From positions 1 through 33,990 of IMG/VR virus record IMGVR_UViG_3300008262_000179: a stretch of DNA of 33,990 bases. One strand, given 5' to 3'. Shown in pieces: positions 19,001-26,489 of this stretch. Source of the DNA: a virus. The translations under genes and the position numbers were made by a program. The notes beneath the pieces were generated by a model that saw nothing but the letters and a program-made list of their open reading frames with translations, had not been told where the DNA came from and searched no databases. How positions within the stretch are numbered: the first letter of the stretch is position 1; each line of letters starts with the position of its first letter.

Positions 19001-20206
19001 TTTCCAATTTGTTGAAAAAGAATATGAAATAGCCGTTTGAGAACCGATATATTCTCTAATGTTTGGAACCAAAAACTTCGCAGTTTTTCTAACTCTTTCG
19101 TTACCTTGATCATCCATACTAAACCTAAACCTATAACACGCTGCAGTTGGAATTCCTTTGTTTGTGTCATTTGTAACTTCAAGTTCACCGAATTCATTTG
19201 TGTACACATATTCCATGTTCATGGGTAGTGGAAATACAAACCCACCATCCTCGGGTATATCTTCATCTATTTGATAAACCTCCAATATTGGTCGATTATT
19301 TTGATCTCTTTCTGTTGTAAATCTTATTGCTTCGATCTTACCCGTTTTTGTGGTTAAGTCGCATTTTCTACCCATTTTTCTTCTTACATCACAATTCTTG
19401 TTTACACTATTTTTTCCAGTATCAGTGTAGATACCTCCGATCAAATATGCCTTTGGTTCAATTTTTACACCTACTTCCGATAAATCGAAATCTGTTCTTG
19501 TGATACCTATTTCACATAAATCTTCATTACCCCAAAAAGGATATACTATAATATTTTTATCAAATCTTTTTATTTGTGGTAAAGAATCGAGATCGGGTGA
19601 CGCTTTAAAAGTGTAAGAATTTTTAAATTTATCCACACCTTCTCCTTGTTTTATAAAATCATACGGTCTTAATGAAAAACATCCAACATCTGATAAGTCC
19701 ACATCTACGTGTAAAACCTGTTCTCCAACAGGAACACCCCATATCATAAAATCACCCGCTTCGTTAGTTTTGACGGTGTATTTGTAGTATTTTTCATATA
19801 CCTCTAATACCTCTTCCCTTGTCATTATGTCCAATTGATCAGGGAAAGTACCGGTTGGTTCATGACCACCGTGTTGTTTTCTACTTGGTAATAGATTGTA
19901 TCTATAACCTTCCTCATTCTTATCGTTAACTTTTTTAAATGGATATAGTTCTGAAATAACAGGATCATCACTATCTTCATCTGATAATGGTATGAAAATT
20001 GAAACTTTTGCGTTTGGAACACCAAATCCGTCATTTACACTAATTCTACCACACACTACTCCATAATCAGAGCAAACTGAGGCGTATATATCTTTTTGAC
20101 TGAATTTTAATGATAAAATTTCAAGTAAGTCGAAATTTTGATTTAGTTCGACTAAAATTTTTTTATCTCGACCGATATCTGTTGATATTCTATGTTTTTG
20201 TATCAT
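16037..20206 (-). CDS. Large baseplate-region protein with transthyretin-like domain and hydrophobic segment (1389 aa)
   Basis: This protein starts MIQKHRISTDIGRDKKILVE. Residues 51-74 (VCGRISVNDGFGVPNAKVSI) and 147-171 (TNEAGDFMIWGVPVGEQVL) look like the two halves of a carboxypeptidase-regulatory/transthyretin-like beta-sandwich split by about 70 residues. Residues about 486-525 form a long apolar stretch (TFTLILAQFLLILENILLFI, TLIIQNSLSRLFF), long enough to cross a membrane. Residues about 595-682 resemble a beta-rich fibre module (VIHNLGANPTIKVYVWDGSA). The remainder is beta-rich and Cys-containing. It sits directly after gp6 with a 54-bp gap holding an inverted repeat and the TATTTATTA motif. 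I do not know the family; a virion role is inferred from context, and the membrane-type segment is unexpected for a baseplate protein. Confidence 0.6.
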   Translation of the reverse strand: MIQKHRISTDIGRDKKILVELNQNFDLLEILSLKFSQKDIYASVCSDYGVVCGRISVNDGFGVPNAKVSIFIPLSDEDSDDPVISELYPFKKVNDKNEEGYRYNLLPSRKQHGGHEPTGTFPDQLDIMTREEVLEVYEKYYKYTVKTNEAGDFMIWGVPVGEQVLHVDVDLSDVGCFSLRPYDFIKQGEGVDKFKNSYTFKASPDLDSLPQIKRFDKNIIVYPFWGNEDLCEIGITRTDFDLSEVGVKIEPKAYLIGGIYTDTGKNSVNKNCDVRRKMGRKCDLTTKTGKIEAIRFTTERDQNNRPILEVYQIDEDIPEDGGFVFPLPMNMEYVYTNEFGELEVTNDTNKGIPTAACYRFRFSMDDQGNERVRKTAKFLVPNIREYIGSQTAISYSFSTNWKEYPLQAVSADSDKGILYNVDGQYYPRDYFYRFSYNKVYTVSSFHSMFYEKSTFRNDRYLGIKEIVPAEEEDCTEYVTPPTNFGNMNVTFTLILAQFLLILENILLFITLIIQNSLSRLFFNLGRAVDTWPVREVGIAIKRFAYVFQEENQRTLALITYPECESCDEDNVNNTVPQNTTTYCEVGSVTVLGITPGGQHEQFFNGAISGTPINVIHNLGANPTIKVYVWDGSAYVQLVDYFYPNDPGTNNTFWISGRTNTTNFNLYMNYTTPINGYVRVEGTPSVTLATSGLDNTIPTCTNPSPYDTPTGFTMSNPTDYVDFLSKQNNYILQSSSGLIYELNSTGTRYFSTVGGFLVLFDENSTIQTTETFTILDKNTKYINSDATVEDGCDIYDTPYDETLISYYYTGVTRPTENTSTGNSMPAGKIVPSSYVGGTNVTATNLSNDDGVIRVTDGSNKCDCDLFYYKDKDNRSDIYPLASRFVGDDFDDYFVRKTPSGQSEFRDGIFYFVPGAQTNTRVIQIIKEYIRRKRVAKLFCGGIVNYSFVDNWLSGSLYFFQFKGKKNKVCDRIIYTKTLTTEEGDIFYEHYYRSTRYLNESNWGKIIASRRQLNNPTTIVDLGPRDEFIKEICVDKSLDPNCSVVRSIGPTSFQSFGEIMGMAINYRLDVSNGDFDYKQFFNNNGFSLSNQKILDGDIMQLISINNEAGIEEFDLQNPKYLGYSYQVLDPDDPAFSNVFKSSGVYGPLPITLYLDDDGERVRSCLNEGMHIDYYGNKVDGRLTEASQKVPFFLWDKKGTGFGPYNDNTHDDQSWDYTTVQVQPLQGMTYNWGYTGGDNDSSDKYLLLPITYNFSGMSINSGLPDTGFDFEFNDVSLSDTRSTFRKEYPGFTILHVSSGTVDNPLSGTMYTRVGPVGHNTSTPFNVVDGWASLPWDNSKDFIIRPTLDYYSGSNKQILSTPFMFYFGLRNGKTGVDKFIQLFGDKGSFTSAE

Positions 20207-20210
20207 TCTT

Positions 20211-20246
20211 ATAATAAATAGAAAAGATGGAATTTTCTATTATTAT
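20211..20246 (-). repeat. A/T-rich inverted repeat between gp6 and the 1389-aa gene
   Basis: AATAGAAAA (20217-20225) pairs with TTTTCTATT (20233-20241) around a 7-base loop, and the arms extend outward to 20211 and 20246 with one bulged base. The stem contains almost no G/C. It fills most of the gap before the 1389-aa gene and includes the TATTTATTA motif in one arm. It may be a weak terminator, an mRNA structure or part of a promoter region. Confidence 0.6.
20212..20220 (-). promoter_or_regulatory. TATTTATTA motif, candidate late promoter element
   Basis: TATTTATTA on the minus strand, 6 bp before the ATG of the 1389-aa gene and within the distal arm of the inverted repeat at 20211-20246. 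Confidence 0.3.
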
Positions 20247-20260
20247 AATCAAAAAAGAAT

Positions 20261-22096
20261 TTAAAATGTATTGTTTTCTACGGTTCTTACCCTTACTGAG
20301 ATATCTTTTTCAGGAAAACGAATTTGGAAGATTTGATTAGACGCCATTCTTATTGTCATATCAGTTTGTTTAATCTCTTTAGTTGCAGGATCGAGGTATG
20401 GTTGTATGACTTGTGCAGTTGAATATTGACCTCCTATTTTATTGAATACTTTAATTTCAATAACGTTTTCAACACCTGTAACATTTCCAATATCTCTCAT
20501 TAGTTTACCTACAAAAAGAGGGTCTCCCATTTTTCTTTTATCTATTGAAAAATAATCAATTACAGTATCTATTGTTTCTCGTATAATTTCTGTTTGATTA
20601 AAATTTCTATCAATATTAATATCAATATTCAAACTTAAATCAATAACTTGACCACTAACAATTTCAATAAAATCGTTTATCATTTTATATTCCGTTAGAT
20701 AATTTAAAATATTTGATTTCAATGTGTTAGAAACAATATTTGTTAAATTACCTTTATCGTCATAAGATAATAGATTAACTTTTATCTTATTATTTTCTTC
20801 CATTACATTAACTTTTGCTGGTGCTCCGAATGTTGCCGGCATAGTTTCAATAATTGATTTATAATCATTTAATGTAACTGCCCTATTTTGTGCCGCAAAG
20901 TTATATGCCACCATATTTCTTATTTCTTCTATGGTAGGTTGGTCTGAACCACCCACTGCCGGTGTGATATTTGTTACGGTCAATGAATTAATAACCTGTG
21001 TATTAATACTTGAATTGGGTCCATTTACATTGAATTCAACATCATCAACATTTGTAATAACATTAACACCTAAGTTAGTTTCTTTACCGCCACCAACTCT
21101 ATATTTTATAAACAATGTTGTATTATTTTTTGGAACCGAACCTAATGAAAAGTTATTTAGATAAGTTGCAATATTAACTTTCATTTGGTTATTGATGTAA
21201 TTGTCTAAATTATCTAAAGGATTTACCGTACCCGATCCAAAAGTTAATAGAAAATAATTTTCCGGTGTGTATTCAGTAATAAACTTATTTGAAACATTTA
21301 TAAACTTTCCAGCCTTTAAATTTTGTGAGTCTGATGCCGATGTTGGGTCTTGTATAAAGACTCTATCTTCAATTAAAGATTTCACTTCATACCATTTATT
21401 AACCGAACTATCAAATTCTGTTGATGTTGGGTTTCCAGCAAATGTTGTTCCTTCTTTATGTATAACCGATGTAACACCTAAAACATTTTGTTCAGGTAAA
21501 TAAATTTTTAAAAATGGTTTCTGATCCAATTGTGTAATTACTTTTCTAAAAATTCTTGTAACCCCATTAACAACAGCCTCTCTTTTAGTGATTCTATATG
21601 ATTGTAATCTATTATTTGCATCGAATATTGGAATTTTCAACCTATTTGGTTCTCCTTTACTATTAAATGGATTAGAGAAATCACAATCTTCTATCGTTTC
21701 AAATATTTGTCCTCCCCCCGATACTTGTGCACCTGCTTTTAAAACACCTAAATAACTTTCATCTTCTTTATCTCCTTTAACTGGAACGCTTATTGAAAAA
21801 TCACATAATGCAACAGATGGTCTAACACCAGGTAATCTTATTCCATATGTTTTAGCAATATGAAATAAAGATTGTCTCTGTTGTGCGAAATCTAACATTG
21901 TTTCTTGCCAAACTCTATCAATATGATGATGTAAGTTATCCGCAACCGCAGCATTCAAATCAAGCATCACAGAAAAAATTGACGCATCATTTGTATTTTT
22001 AACCAAGTCAGGATAATAATTTTTAAAGAGTGTTGTTAACTCTTGTCTTAATCCTGCAAAATCCCTTACCGAATATGATATTTTTTTACTTGCCAT
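20261..22096 (-). CDS. 6: Baseplate wedge protein, gp6/baseplate J-like
   Basis: This 611-aa protein starts MASKKISYSVRDFAGLRQEL and is close in length to T4 gp6 (about 660 aa). The N-terminal region with MLDLNAAVADNLHHHIDRVW and the following ETMLDFAQQRQSLFHIAKTY has the pattern of gp6-type baseplate wedge proteins. In that family a helical N-terminus precedes beta domains shared with baseplate J proteins; residues about 385-440 (TIEEIRNMVAYNFAAQNRAV, TLNDYKSIIETMP) match the characteristic J-like core. gp6 dimers form the ring that holds the wedges together around the hub. It follows gp25 after one base, as expected because gp25, gp6 and gp53 form the wedge core. No oddities seen. Confidence 0.88.
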   Translation of the reverse strand: MASKKISYSVRDFAGLRQELTTLFKNYYPDLVKNTNDASIFSVMLDLNAAVADNLHHHIDRVWQETMLDFAQQRQSLFHIAKTYGIRLPGVRPSVALCDFSISVPVKGDKEDESYLGVLKAGAQVSGGGQIFETIEDCDFSNPFNSKGEPNRLKIPIFDANNRLQSYRITKREAVVNGVTRIFRKVITQLDQKPFLKIYLPEQNVLGVTSVIHKEGTTFAGNPTSTEFDSSVNKWYEVKSLIEDRVFIQDPTSASDSQNLKAGKFINVSNKFITEYTPENYFLLTFGSGTVNPLDNLDNYINNQMKVNIATYLNNFSLGSVPKNNTTLFIKYRVGGGKETNLGVNVITNVDDVEFNVNGPNSSINTQVINSLTVTNITPAVGGSDQPTIEEIRNMVAYNFAAQNRAVTLNDYKSIIETMPATFGAPAKVNVMEENNKIKVNLLSYDDKGNLTNIVSNTLKSNILNYLTEYKMINDFIEIVSGQVIDLSLNIDINIDRNFNQTEIIRETIDTVIDYFSIDKRKMGDPLFVGKLMRDIGNVTGVENVIEIKVFNKIGGQYSTAQVIQPYLDPATKEIKQTDMTIRMASNQIFQIRFPEKDISVRVRTVENNTF

Positions 22097-22097
22097 T

Positions 22098-22550
22098 TTA
22101 TATATTAATAATTATGAAATCAGAAGATGAAAATGCACCATTATTTACGGTATAATCTATTTTCACTTTAGCTGTATATGGTTTATTTGAAGCATCCGAA
22201 ACTCTGAATAATCTTTGGTCTTCATCCTCCGAATATAATCTATCTTCATCAGGATCTTGATCTGCTGATACTATGTTTATAGAATTTATATCAAGGTTTG
22301 GTATAAATTTTTTAACACCCTCTCTAATTTCTTCTTCTATTAAAGTATGTGTTACCATATCATTTTGATCAAAAATATACTCATATAATCTTGTTCCAAA
22401 TTCAGGTAAAAAATATCTACTTCCTTTCCTCGTTAATAATAAATGTATTAGATTGGCTCTGATTTCTCTTTCAGGTGTTTCTGTCATAGAGAAAAAATCA
22501 CCCCTGACGCTGTCTCTAAATGGGAAATCAATACCAAATTTTTTAATCAT
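22098..22550 (-). CDS. 25: Baseplate wedge protein, gp25-like
   Basis: This 150-aa protein starts MIKKFGIDFPFRDSVRGDFF. The core (NLIHLLLTRKGSRYFLPEFG then TRLYEYIFDQ, residues about 34-62) is the gp25/gpW-family signature, a small protein found in baseplates of contractile tails and type VI secretion systems, where it links wedge to sheath. An acidic insertion (ADQDPDEDRLYSEDEDQRLF, about 106-125) makes it slightly longer than T4 gp25 (132 aa). It is the first gene after a terminator and is followed by gp6 with one base between, so it likely opens the baseplate transcription unit. Its leader carries TATTTATTA twice. Confidence 0.92.
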   Translation of the reverse strand: MIKKFGIDFPFRDSVRGDFFSMTETPEREIRANLIHLLLTRKGSRYFLPEFGTRLYEYIFDQNDMVTHTLIEEEIREGVKKFIPNLDINSINIVSADQDPDEDRLYSEDEDQRLFRVSDASNKPYTAKVKIDYTVNNGAFSSSDFIIINI

Positions 22551-22552
22551 AT

Positions 22553-22561
22553 TAATAAATA
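22553..22561 (-). promoter_or_regulatory. TATTTATTA motif, candidate late promoter (proximal copy)
   Basis: TATTTATTA lies two bases before the gp25 ATG. A promoter is expected between the stem-loop at 22596-22627 and gp25, so this A/T-rich leader is the best place to look for one. If this copy were the -10 element, transcripts would be leaderless or start inside the gene; it may instead act in translation. Confidence 0.25.
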
Positions 22562-22579
22562 TAAAGATTAGAAAAATGG

Positions 22580-22588
22580 TAATAAATA
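22580..22588 (-). promoter_or_regulatory. TATTTATTA motif, candidate late promoter (distal copy)
   Basis: A second TATTTATTA, 29 bp before the gp25 ATG. It directly follows the stem-loop at 22596-22627 and is better placed than the proximal copy to act as a -10-type element for gp25 and gp6. Confidence 0.35.
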
Positions 22589-22595
22589 AAATAGT

Positions 22596-22627
22596 GACTC
22601 GATATTCACCCCAAATATTATCGAGTC
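22596..22627 (-). terminator. Stem-loop terminator after the replication block
   Basis: GACTCGATA (22596-22604) pairs perfectly with TATCGAGTC (22619-22627) across a 14-base loop. On the minus strand it follows the stop of the DUF5522 gene directly, and is followed by ACTATTTTATTTATT, a broken U tract. It separates the replication block from gp25. Confidence 0.65.
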
Positions 22628-22828
22628 TTAGGTGGATTTATTCTGATCCTTAAGTGAGTCGGGGTTACCTAATATTTTGTTACCTCTTAGTCCTTTAGGT
22701 TCATATGGACAATTTTTACATTTATTACCACAACAATAACCTCTTTTACTTAAAAAAGAAGAAGTCAGGATCATTAGTCCCGACTTCTTTTCAATTTCAT
22801 AATCTATTCCTTCTATTAGTTTACTCAT
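22628..22828 (-). CDS. DUF5522-like Cys-rich mini-protein (66 aa)
   Basis: This 66-aa protein starts MSKLIEGIDYEIEKKSGLMI. The central block LSKRGYCCGNKCKNCPYEP, with C32, C33, C37 and C40, is the signature of DUF5522, a short family common in Bacteroidota and probably metal-binding; its function is unknown. The ATG overlaps the reductase stop by four bases (ATGA), so translation is likely coupled. A perfect intrinsic-terminator-like hairpin lies inside codons 14-24, so only some transcripts from the reductase may reach the end of this gene. The remaining tail after the Cys block is polar and probably disordered. Placement behind a ribonucleotide reductase may hint at a redox or metal role, but this is not established. 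Confidence 0.75.
   Translation of the reverse strand: MSKLIEGIDYEIEKKSGLMILTSSFLSKRGYCCGNKCKNCPYEPKGLRGNKILGNPDSLKDQNKST
22752..22789 (-). terminator. Intrinsic-terminator-like hairpin inside the DUF5522 gene
   Basis: On the minus-strand RNA an 11-bp stem with one G-U pair (AAGAAGUCGGG with CCUGACUUCUU; plus-strand arms 22759-22769 and 22779-22789) and a 9-base loop is followed by C and six U (22757-22752). This is the shape of a Rho-independent terminator, yet it lies 37 bp past the reductase stop and within a conserved small coding region. Confidence 0.65.
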
Positions 22829-25086
22829 ATTTTAGTAATCTCACATGATCCACCACTACAAGCCATAGAAGCGAAATCACTGATGTCTTTGTATTGTGGT
22901 TTATCTAAAATTTCACCAAAATTCACTTCTTTGAATTGACGAGTAACAGTTTCCCACTTGTGGAATAAATGGATGTCTTTTAAACAATATACCATTTTCT
23001 TTAAGTCACCTTTGAAATAATTCTTAGCAAACTTTTTAGCTCTTTCTATCCAATATTTTTTCAATAGAACTTGTTCTCTATTACCTGTAATAGGATTGGA
23101 ACTATCTAATAGATGATCACATGCGGACCATAAATTATTATTAAAATAGTGTAATCCATCAACAACCAACCCTGAAGCAAGTATTGATCCTTTACCATAT
23201 ACCGAAACAATTTCATCAAGATTTAAAACTGATGTAAAAGGTGCTTGGTTGAAATCTTTGTCACCGTAATCAGAAATGAAACTAACTGCGGTAAAGAAGT
23301 CTCTTTCTCTCCATATGTACTCAATTATCGAATCCTTATCATCAATAATAACAGTACAAGACGTATTATGATTTACAGGTGAGTATGTACATAATTCAGG
23401 GTTAGTGCCCGCATTTACCCAATGTTGTTGTACCAGTTTAATAATTTCAAGATGTTTTACCCCTTTCATATCTTTTTTAAACAATCCATTTTTTGGATTT
23501 TCTACAGGTACGAAAACAACATAGTCCGATTTGGTAGATGACCAAACACTGTCTTCTAATAAAAATGACATATTCTCTTCTAACCACTTAGCCGTGTTAC
23601 TCTCCTTGTTCAATTGCATGATACGGAAATATTTTTCAGAGTGTTCAGGATGAATACCTGAAGCGGTACCTAAAACAACTGAAGCGTTACCTGATGGTTT
23701 TACACAAGTGGTTCTTGCTGCTTGATTGATATCAATTAAAAATGCAAGTTCTTTATTTGTGTCTTTTACAACTTGAGCACCTTCTTCTAATAATTCTGCG
23801 TTAAATAACTTAGGGTTATTCATCCAACCTGTGATACTAACGCCAAGTAATGCCTCTCTTTCAAAAATCTTTTTTGAGGTTTCACCTAAATAAGGAAAAT
23901 CTGTATATCCCGCTTGTAATGTACCTAAAATCGATGCATCTTTACATGCCTTCAAAAATTTGTCTTTTGTTGTACACTTTTCGGCATTAATTTCACTAAG
24001 ATTACATCCTTGAATACCGAACTTATTTTTATTTGTCTTTACATATTCTTCAATATCATCATAGTGAATTTTTGAGAAGTCGATATTATCTAATACAGGA
24101 ATCTTCAAAATTTCAAAACAAGGATTAAACATATCAAACCAACTGTTTGCAAAAACAAATCCAATATCATTTGCACCATCGTTTAATTTAACCAAGTATT
24201 CAAACTGATCTTTAGTTACTTCACTTCTCAATAATAATACAGAGTTGTTACTTCTACCTCTTTGTGGATTCTCAATAAACCAGTTACCTGTTTTTGCATG
24301 AATCATTTCATCGTCATTAGGGTCGACAATCATATTAAGTGCCGAACGTCTAACACCACCTGATAATACCGCATCAGCTGAATGACAAATAATATCAAAC
24401 GCTAAAATCGGTCTAATTTTATCACCTTCATTTACTATCCACTTTTCAATTAAAGTTTCAATTTTTTCTAATGATTGTTTCAATCCCTCATGTCCTGGTG
24501 CTTTAAAACCCCCACTAATGAATGATCCTTTTTCTCTAATTTGAGAATAATCAAATCTTACTTCATATCCAGCATATTCAGGAAATGGTTGATCATCAAC
24601 AAAATAAGATGACATTAAAACTCCAAGTGAATCTGCCCATCCTTCGATACTATCTTGAATTACGAATGTTTTTGTTCCTTTTGTTCTTTTATGTAATCTA
24701 CTGAGATTATTAACAAATGGAATTAAAAGACCTCCACCAAAACCACATCCACTAAGTGCCAAATAAAAAATTTCTTGGAATACTCTATTACGTGCAATGT
24801 GTCCTGATGTACAGTTAAACATTCTTGTATTATGTTTCATAATCTGTTCATGTCTATACTGTAGATTTCTTTGTGATGCCAAAACTACTTGGTCTTTCAT
24901 ACTTTCTACCGCAGATTGTAAATATGATTCAATTTCTTTTGAATATTTCACATATTTCTTTCTGTGTCCATCAATTATGTTTTCACATGCTTCTTCCCAT
25001 GTTTCGTATCTACTTTTATCCTCCATCCATTTGAAATAGTCGGAATGTAATTTTAAGTCGCTCAAAAATTTTTTACCTTTCTGCAT
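22825..25086 (-). CDS. nrdJ: Class II (adenosylcobalamin-dependent) ribonucleotide reductase
   Basis: This 753-aa enzyme converts ribonucleotides to deoxyribonucleotides for phage DNA synthesis using a B12-generated thiyl radical. Its length matches the monomeric RTPR type (Lactobacillus enzyme about 740 aa). Catalytic features visible: first redox Cys C92 (FNCTSG), the N321-P322-C323-F324-E325 radical-site motif, the second redox Cys in GCNLSEI (C361), the phosphate-binding stretch TTCVKPSGNASVVLGTASGI (459-478), and the C-terminal reducing pair C743/C748 (ACSGGSCE). No R2 subunit or activase gene is in the window, fitting class II. The spacing between NPCFE and CNLSEI (38 residues) looks long and contains an acidic/basic insert. 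It follows the helicase after 17 bp and overlaps the DUF5522 gene (ATGA). All key residues are present, so it should be active. Confidence 0.9.
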   Translation of the reverse strand: MQKGKKFLSDLKLHSDYFKWMEDKSRYETWEEACENIIDGHRKKYVKYSKEIESYLQSAVESMKDQVVLASQRNLQYRHEQIMKHNTRMFNCTSGHIARNRVFQEIFYLALSGCGFGGGLLIPFVNNLSRLHKRTKGTKTFVIQDSIEGWADSLGVLMSSYFVDDQPFPEYAGYEVRFDYSQIREKGSFISGGFKAPGHEGLKQSLEKIETLIEKWIVNEGDKIRPILAFDIICHSADAVLSGGVRRSALNMIVDPNDDEMIHAKTGNWFIENPQRGRSNNSVLLLRSEVTKDQFEYLVKLNDGANDIGFVFANSWFDMFNPCFEILKIPVLDNIDFSKIHYDDIEEYVKTNKNKFGIQGCNLSEINAEKCTTKDKFLKACKDASILGTLQAGYTDFPYLGETSKKIFEREALLGVSITGWMNNPKLFNAELLEEGAQVVKDTNKELAFLIDINQAARTTCVKPSGNASVVLGTASGIHPEHSEKYFRIMQLNKESNTAKWLEENMSFLLEDSVWSSTKSDYVVFVPVENPKNGLFKKDMKGVKHLEIIKLVQQHWVNAGTNPELCTYSPVNHNTSCTVIIDDKDSIIEYIWRERDFFTAVSFISDYGDKDFNQAPFTSVLNLDEIVSVYGKGSILASGLVVDGLHYFNNNLWSACDHLLDSSNPITGNREQVLLKKYWIERAKKFAKNYFKGDLKKMVYCLKDIHLFHKWETVTRQFKEVNFGEILDKPQYKDISDFASMACSGGSCEITKI

Positions 25087-25103
25087 TTTGTTTATTTTAT
25101 TTT

Positions 25104-26471
25104 TTAATTATTATTAACTCTTTGTTGTCTGTTTCTATAGACTTCTGCCGCTCTATTTGATCTTTTCTGAACTTGCTCTTGCTCAAATCCGAGAAGAGTA
25201 TTTTGTGAATCGGTATCAATTACCAATAGTTCATTGTTGAATTTACAATTTTGGAATATTACACCATCTCTACCTATACGAGATTTAAGAAGTGTTAAAG
25301 TTGCCAAATTATTTTCTTTTTGTTCTAATGTTTTAGCTATAGAAAGTATTACGTGTGCAATTTGTGCCTTTTTAATTGATCCTCCCATCTGGTCACTATT
25401 TACAACTTCAGATGATATTGATTCTCTATTACCTTGTGTTGCTGTCCAAATAGCAATATCGAACTCACCAGTCATAGACTCTAAACTTCTCATGATAGAC
25501 CCTTCTCCCTTCCATTCTTCACCTAATGCGGTTCTTTCAGGTGATATACAATCCACATAGTCTATGATCAATAAATCAACTTTAAAACCATCACTGATCA
25601 ATTTTCTCAATCTACTTTTTATTTCTGAAATAGTAATATTATCAGATGGTAATTTTAATAATTTGATTGACCCTTTAGATCTTGTTTGTGCATCGTCTAC
25701 TTTTGATTTTACATCCTCTTTGAATTCAGGTTGTAAATCTGGAGCAACACCTGACCATATGGTGTAGTGTTTTCTTTTTATATTACCTGGGTTGTCTTCA
25801 AAAAATATTTGTACAACATTGAAATCGTGATTAAAAGCAGTATTGGCAAATTTTGTTAACAAGGTTGTTTTACCTGTGCCTGTTGGAGCCAAAACAACAC
25901 CCAATTCACCTCTTCCTAATCCACCATTCAATAAATTGTCAACACCTACAATTCCTGTAGGAATGGGATGTCTATTGTCTTTTTCAAGAGCCTCATCAAT
26001 ATTATGGAAAACATCAACTGCCTCTTCGTTTGTAATTCCAACTTGTAACGCCTTTTTTATGATTTCTTCTATCTTACTATAAGATTCAAACTCACCATTC
26101 TGAATGATATTTTCAACAATCTTAAGTTCCCTTTTCAGATTTTGTTGTTTACAAAAATTTAAAGCAGTGTCTTTTACGTATGGAACCTCTTTTTCATCTT
26201 TTCTAATTACATCTAATGTATCAGTATGAATTCTATTATTACCACCTTCTGCGATAATTTTTTGTGTAATGGTACTGTAATCAGGAATAAAATTATATGT
26301 TCTATACAATTCCTTAATATTTTCCATTATGAATCTTAAGGATACATTATCAAAATACTTACTATCTAATACGTCTATAATAGTTTCGCCGTATTTCTTA
26401 TCTTCTACGATAGATTTAATTAACGATTGTTGAAATGATAATCCTAAGTAACCAAAATTCTTTTCTTCCAT
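25104..26471 (-). CDS. 41: Replicative DNA helicase, gp41/DnaB-like
   Basis: This 455-aa protein starts MEEKNFGYLGLSFQQSLIKS. It has a helical N-terminal domain (about 1-165) and a RecA-fold helicase domain with Walker A APTGTGKTT (195-203, K201), Walker B LLIIDYVD (300-307, D304), and a later motif TATQGNRESISSEVVNSDQM with a following GGSIKKAQIAHVIL. This is the DnaB/gp41 layout for hexameric 5'-3' helicases that unwind the fork and recruit primase. Its length is close to T4 gp41 (475 aa). The C-terminal tail is polar and Gln/Arg-rich. It lies between a small unknown protein and the reductase, 17-18 bp from each, so probably one operon. No primase gene is in the window. Confidence 0.9.
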   Translation of the reverse strand: MEEKNFGYLGLSFQQSLIKSIVEDKKYGETIIDVLDSKYFDNVSLRFIMENIKELYRTYNFIPDYSTITQKIIAEGGNNRIHTDTLDVIRKDEKEVPYVKDTALNFCKQQNLKRELKIVENIIQNGEFESYSKIEEIIKKALQVGITNEEAVDVFHNIDEALEKDNRHPIPTGIVGVDNLLNGGLGRGELGVVLAPTGTGKTTLLTKFANTAFNHDFNVVQIFFEDNPGNIKRKHYTIWSGVAPDLQPEFKEDVKSKVDDAQTRSKGSIKLLKLPSDNITISEIKSRLRKLISDGFKVDLLIIDYVDCISPERTALGEEWKGEGSIMRSLESMTGEFDIAIWTATQGNRESISSEVVNSDQMGGSIKKAQIAHVILSIAKTLEQKENNLATLTLLKSRIGRDGVIFQNCKFNNELLVIDTDSQNTLLGFEQEQVQKRSNRAAEVYRNRQQRVNNN

Positions 26472-26489
26472 AATAAATTTATATATATT

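Noticed and set aside
18943-19209. 88-codon minus-strand frame inside the 1389-aa gene
   Set aside because: It is an out-of-frame shadow on the same strand with no support of its own.
22825-25086. Possible fusion or truncation of the reductase because no R2 subunit follows
   Set aside because: Class II enzymes need no R2, and both the N-terminal start and the C-terminal CxxxxC reducing pair are present.
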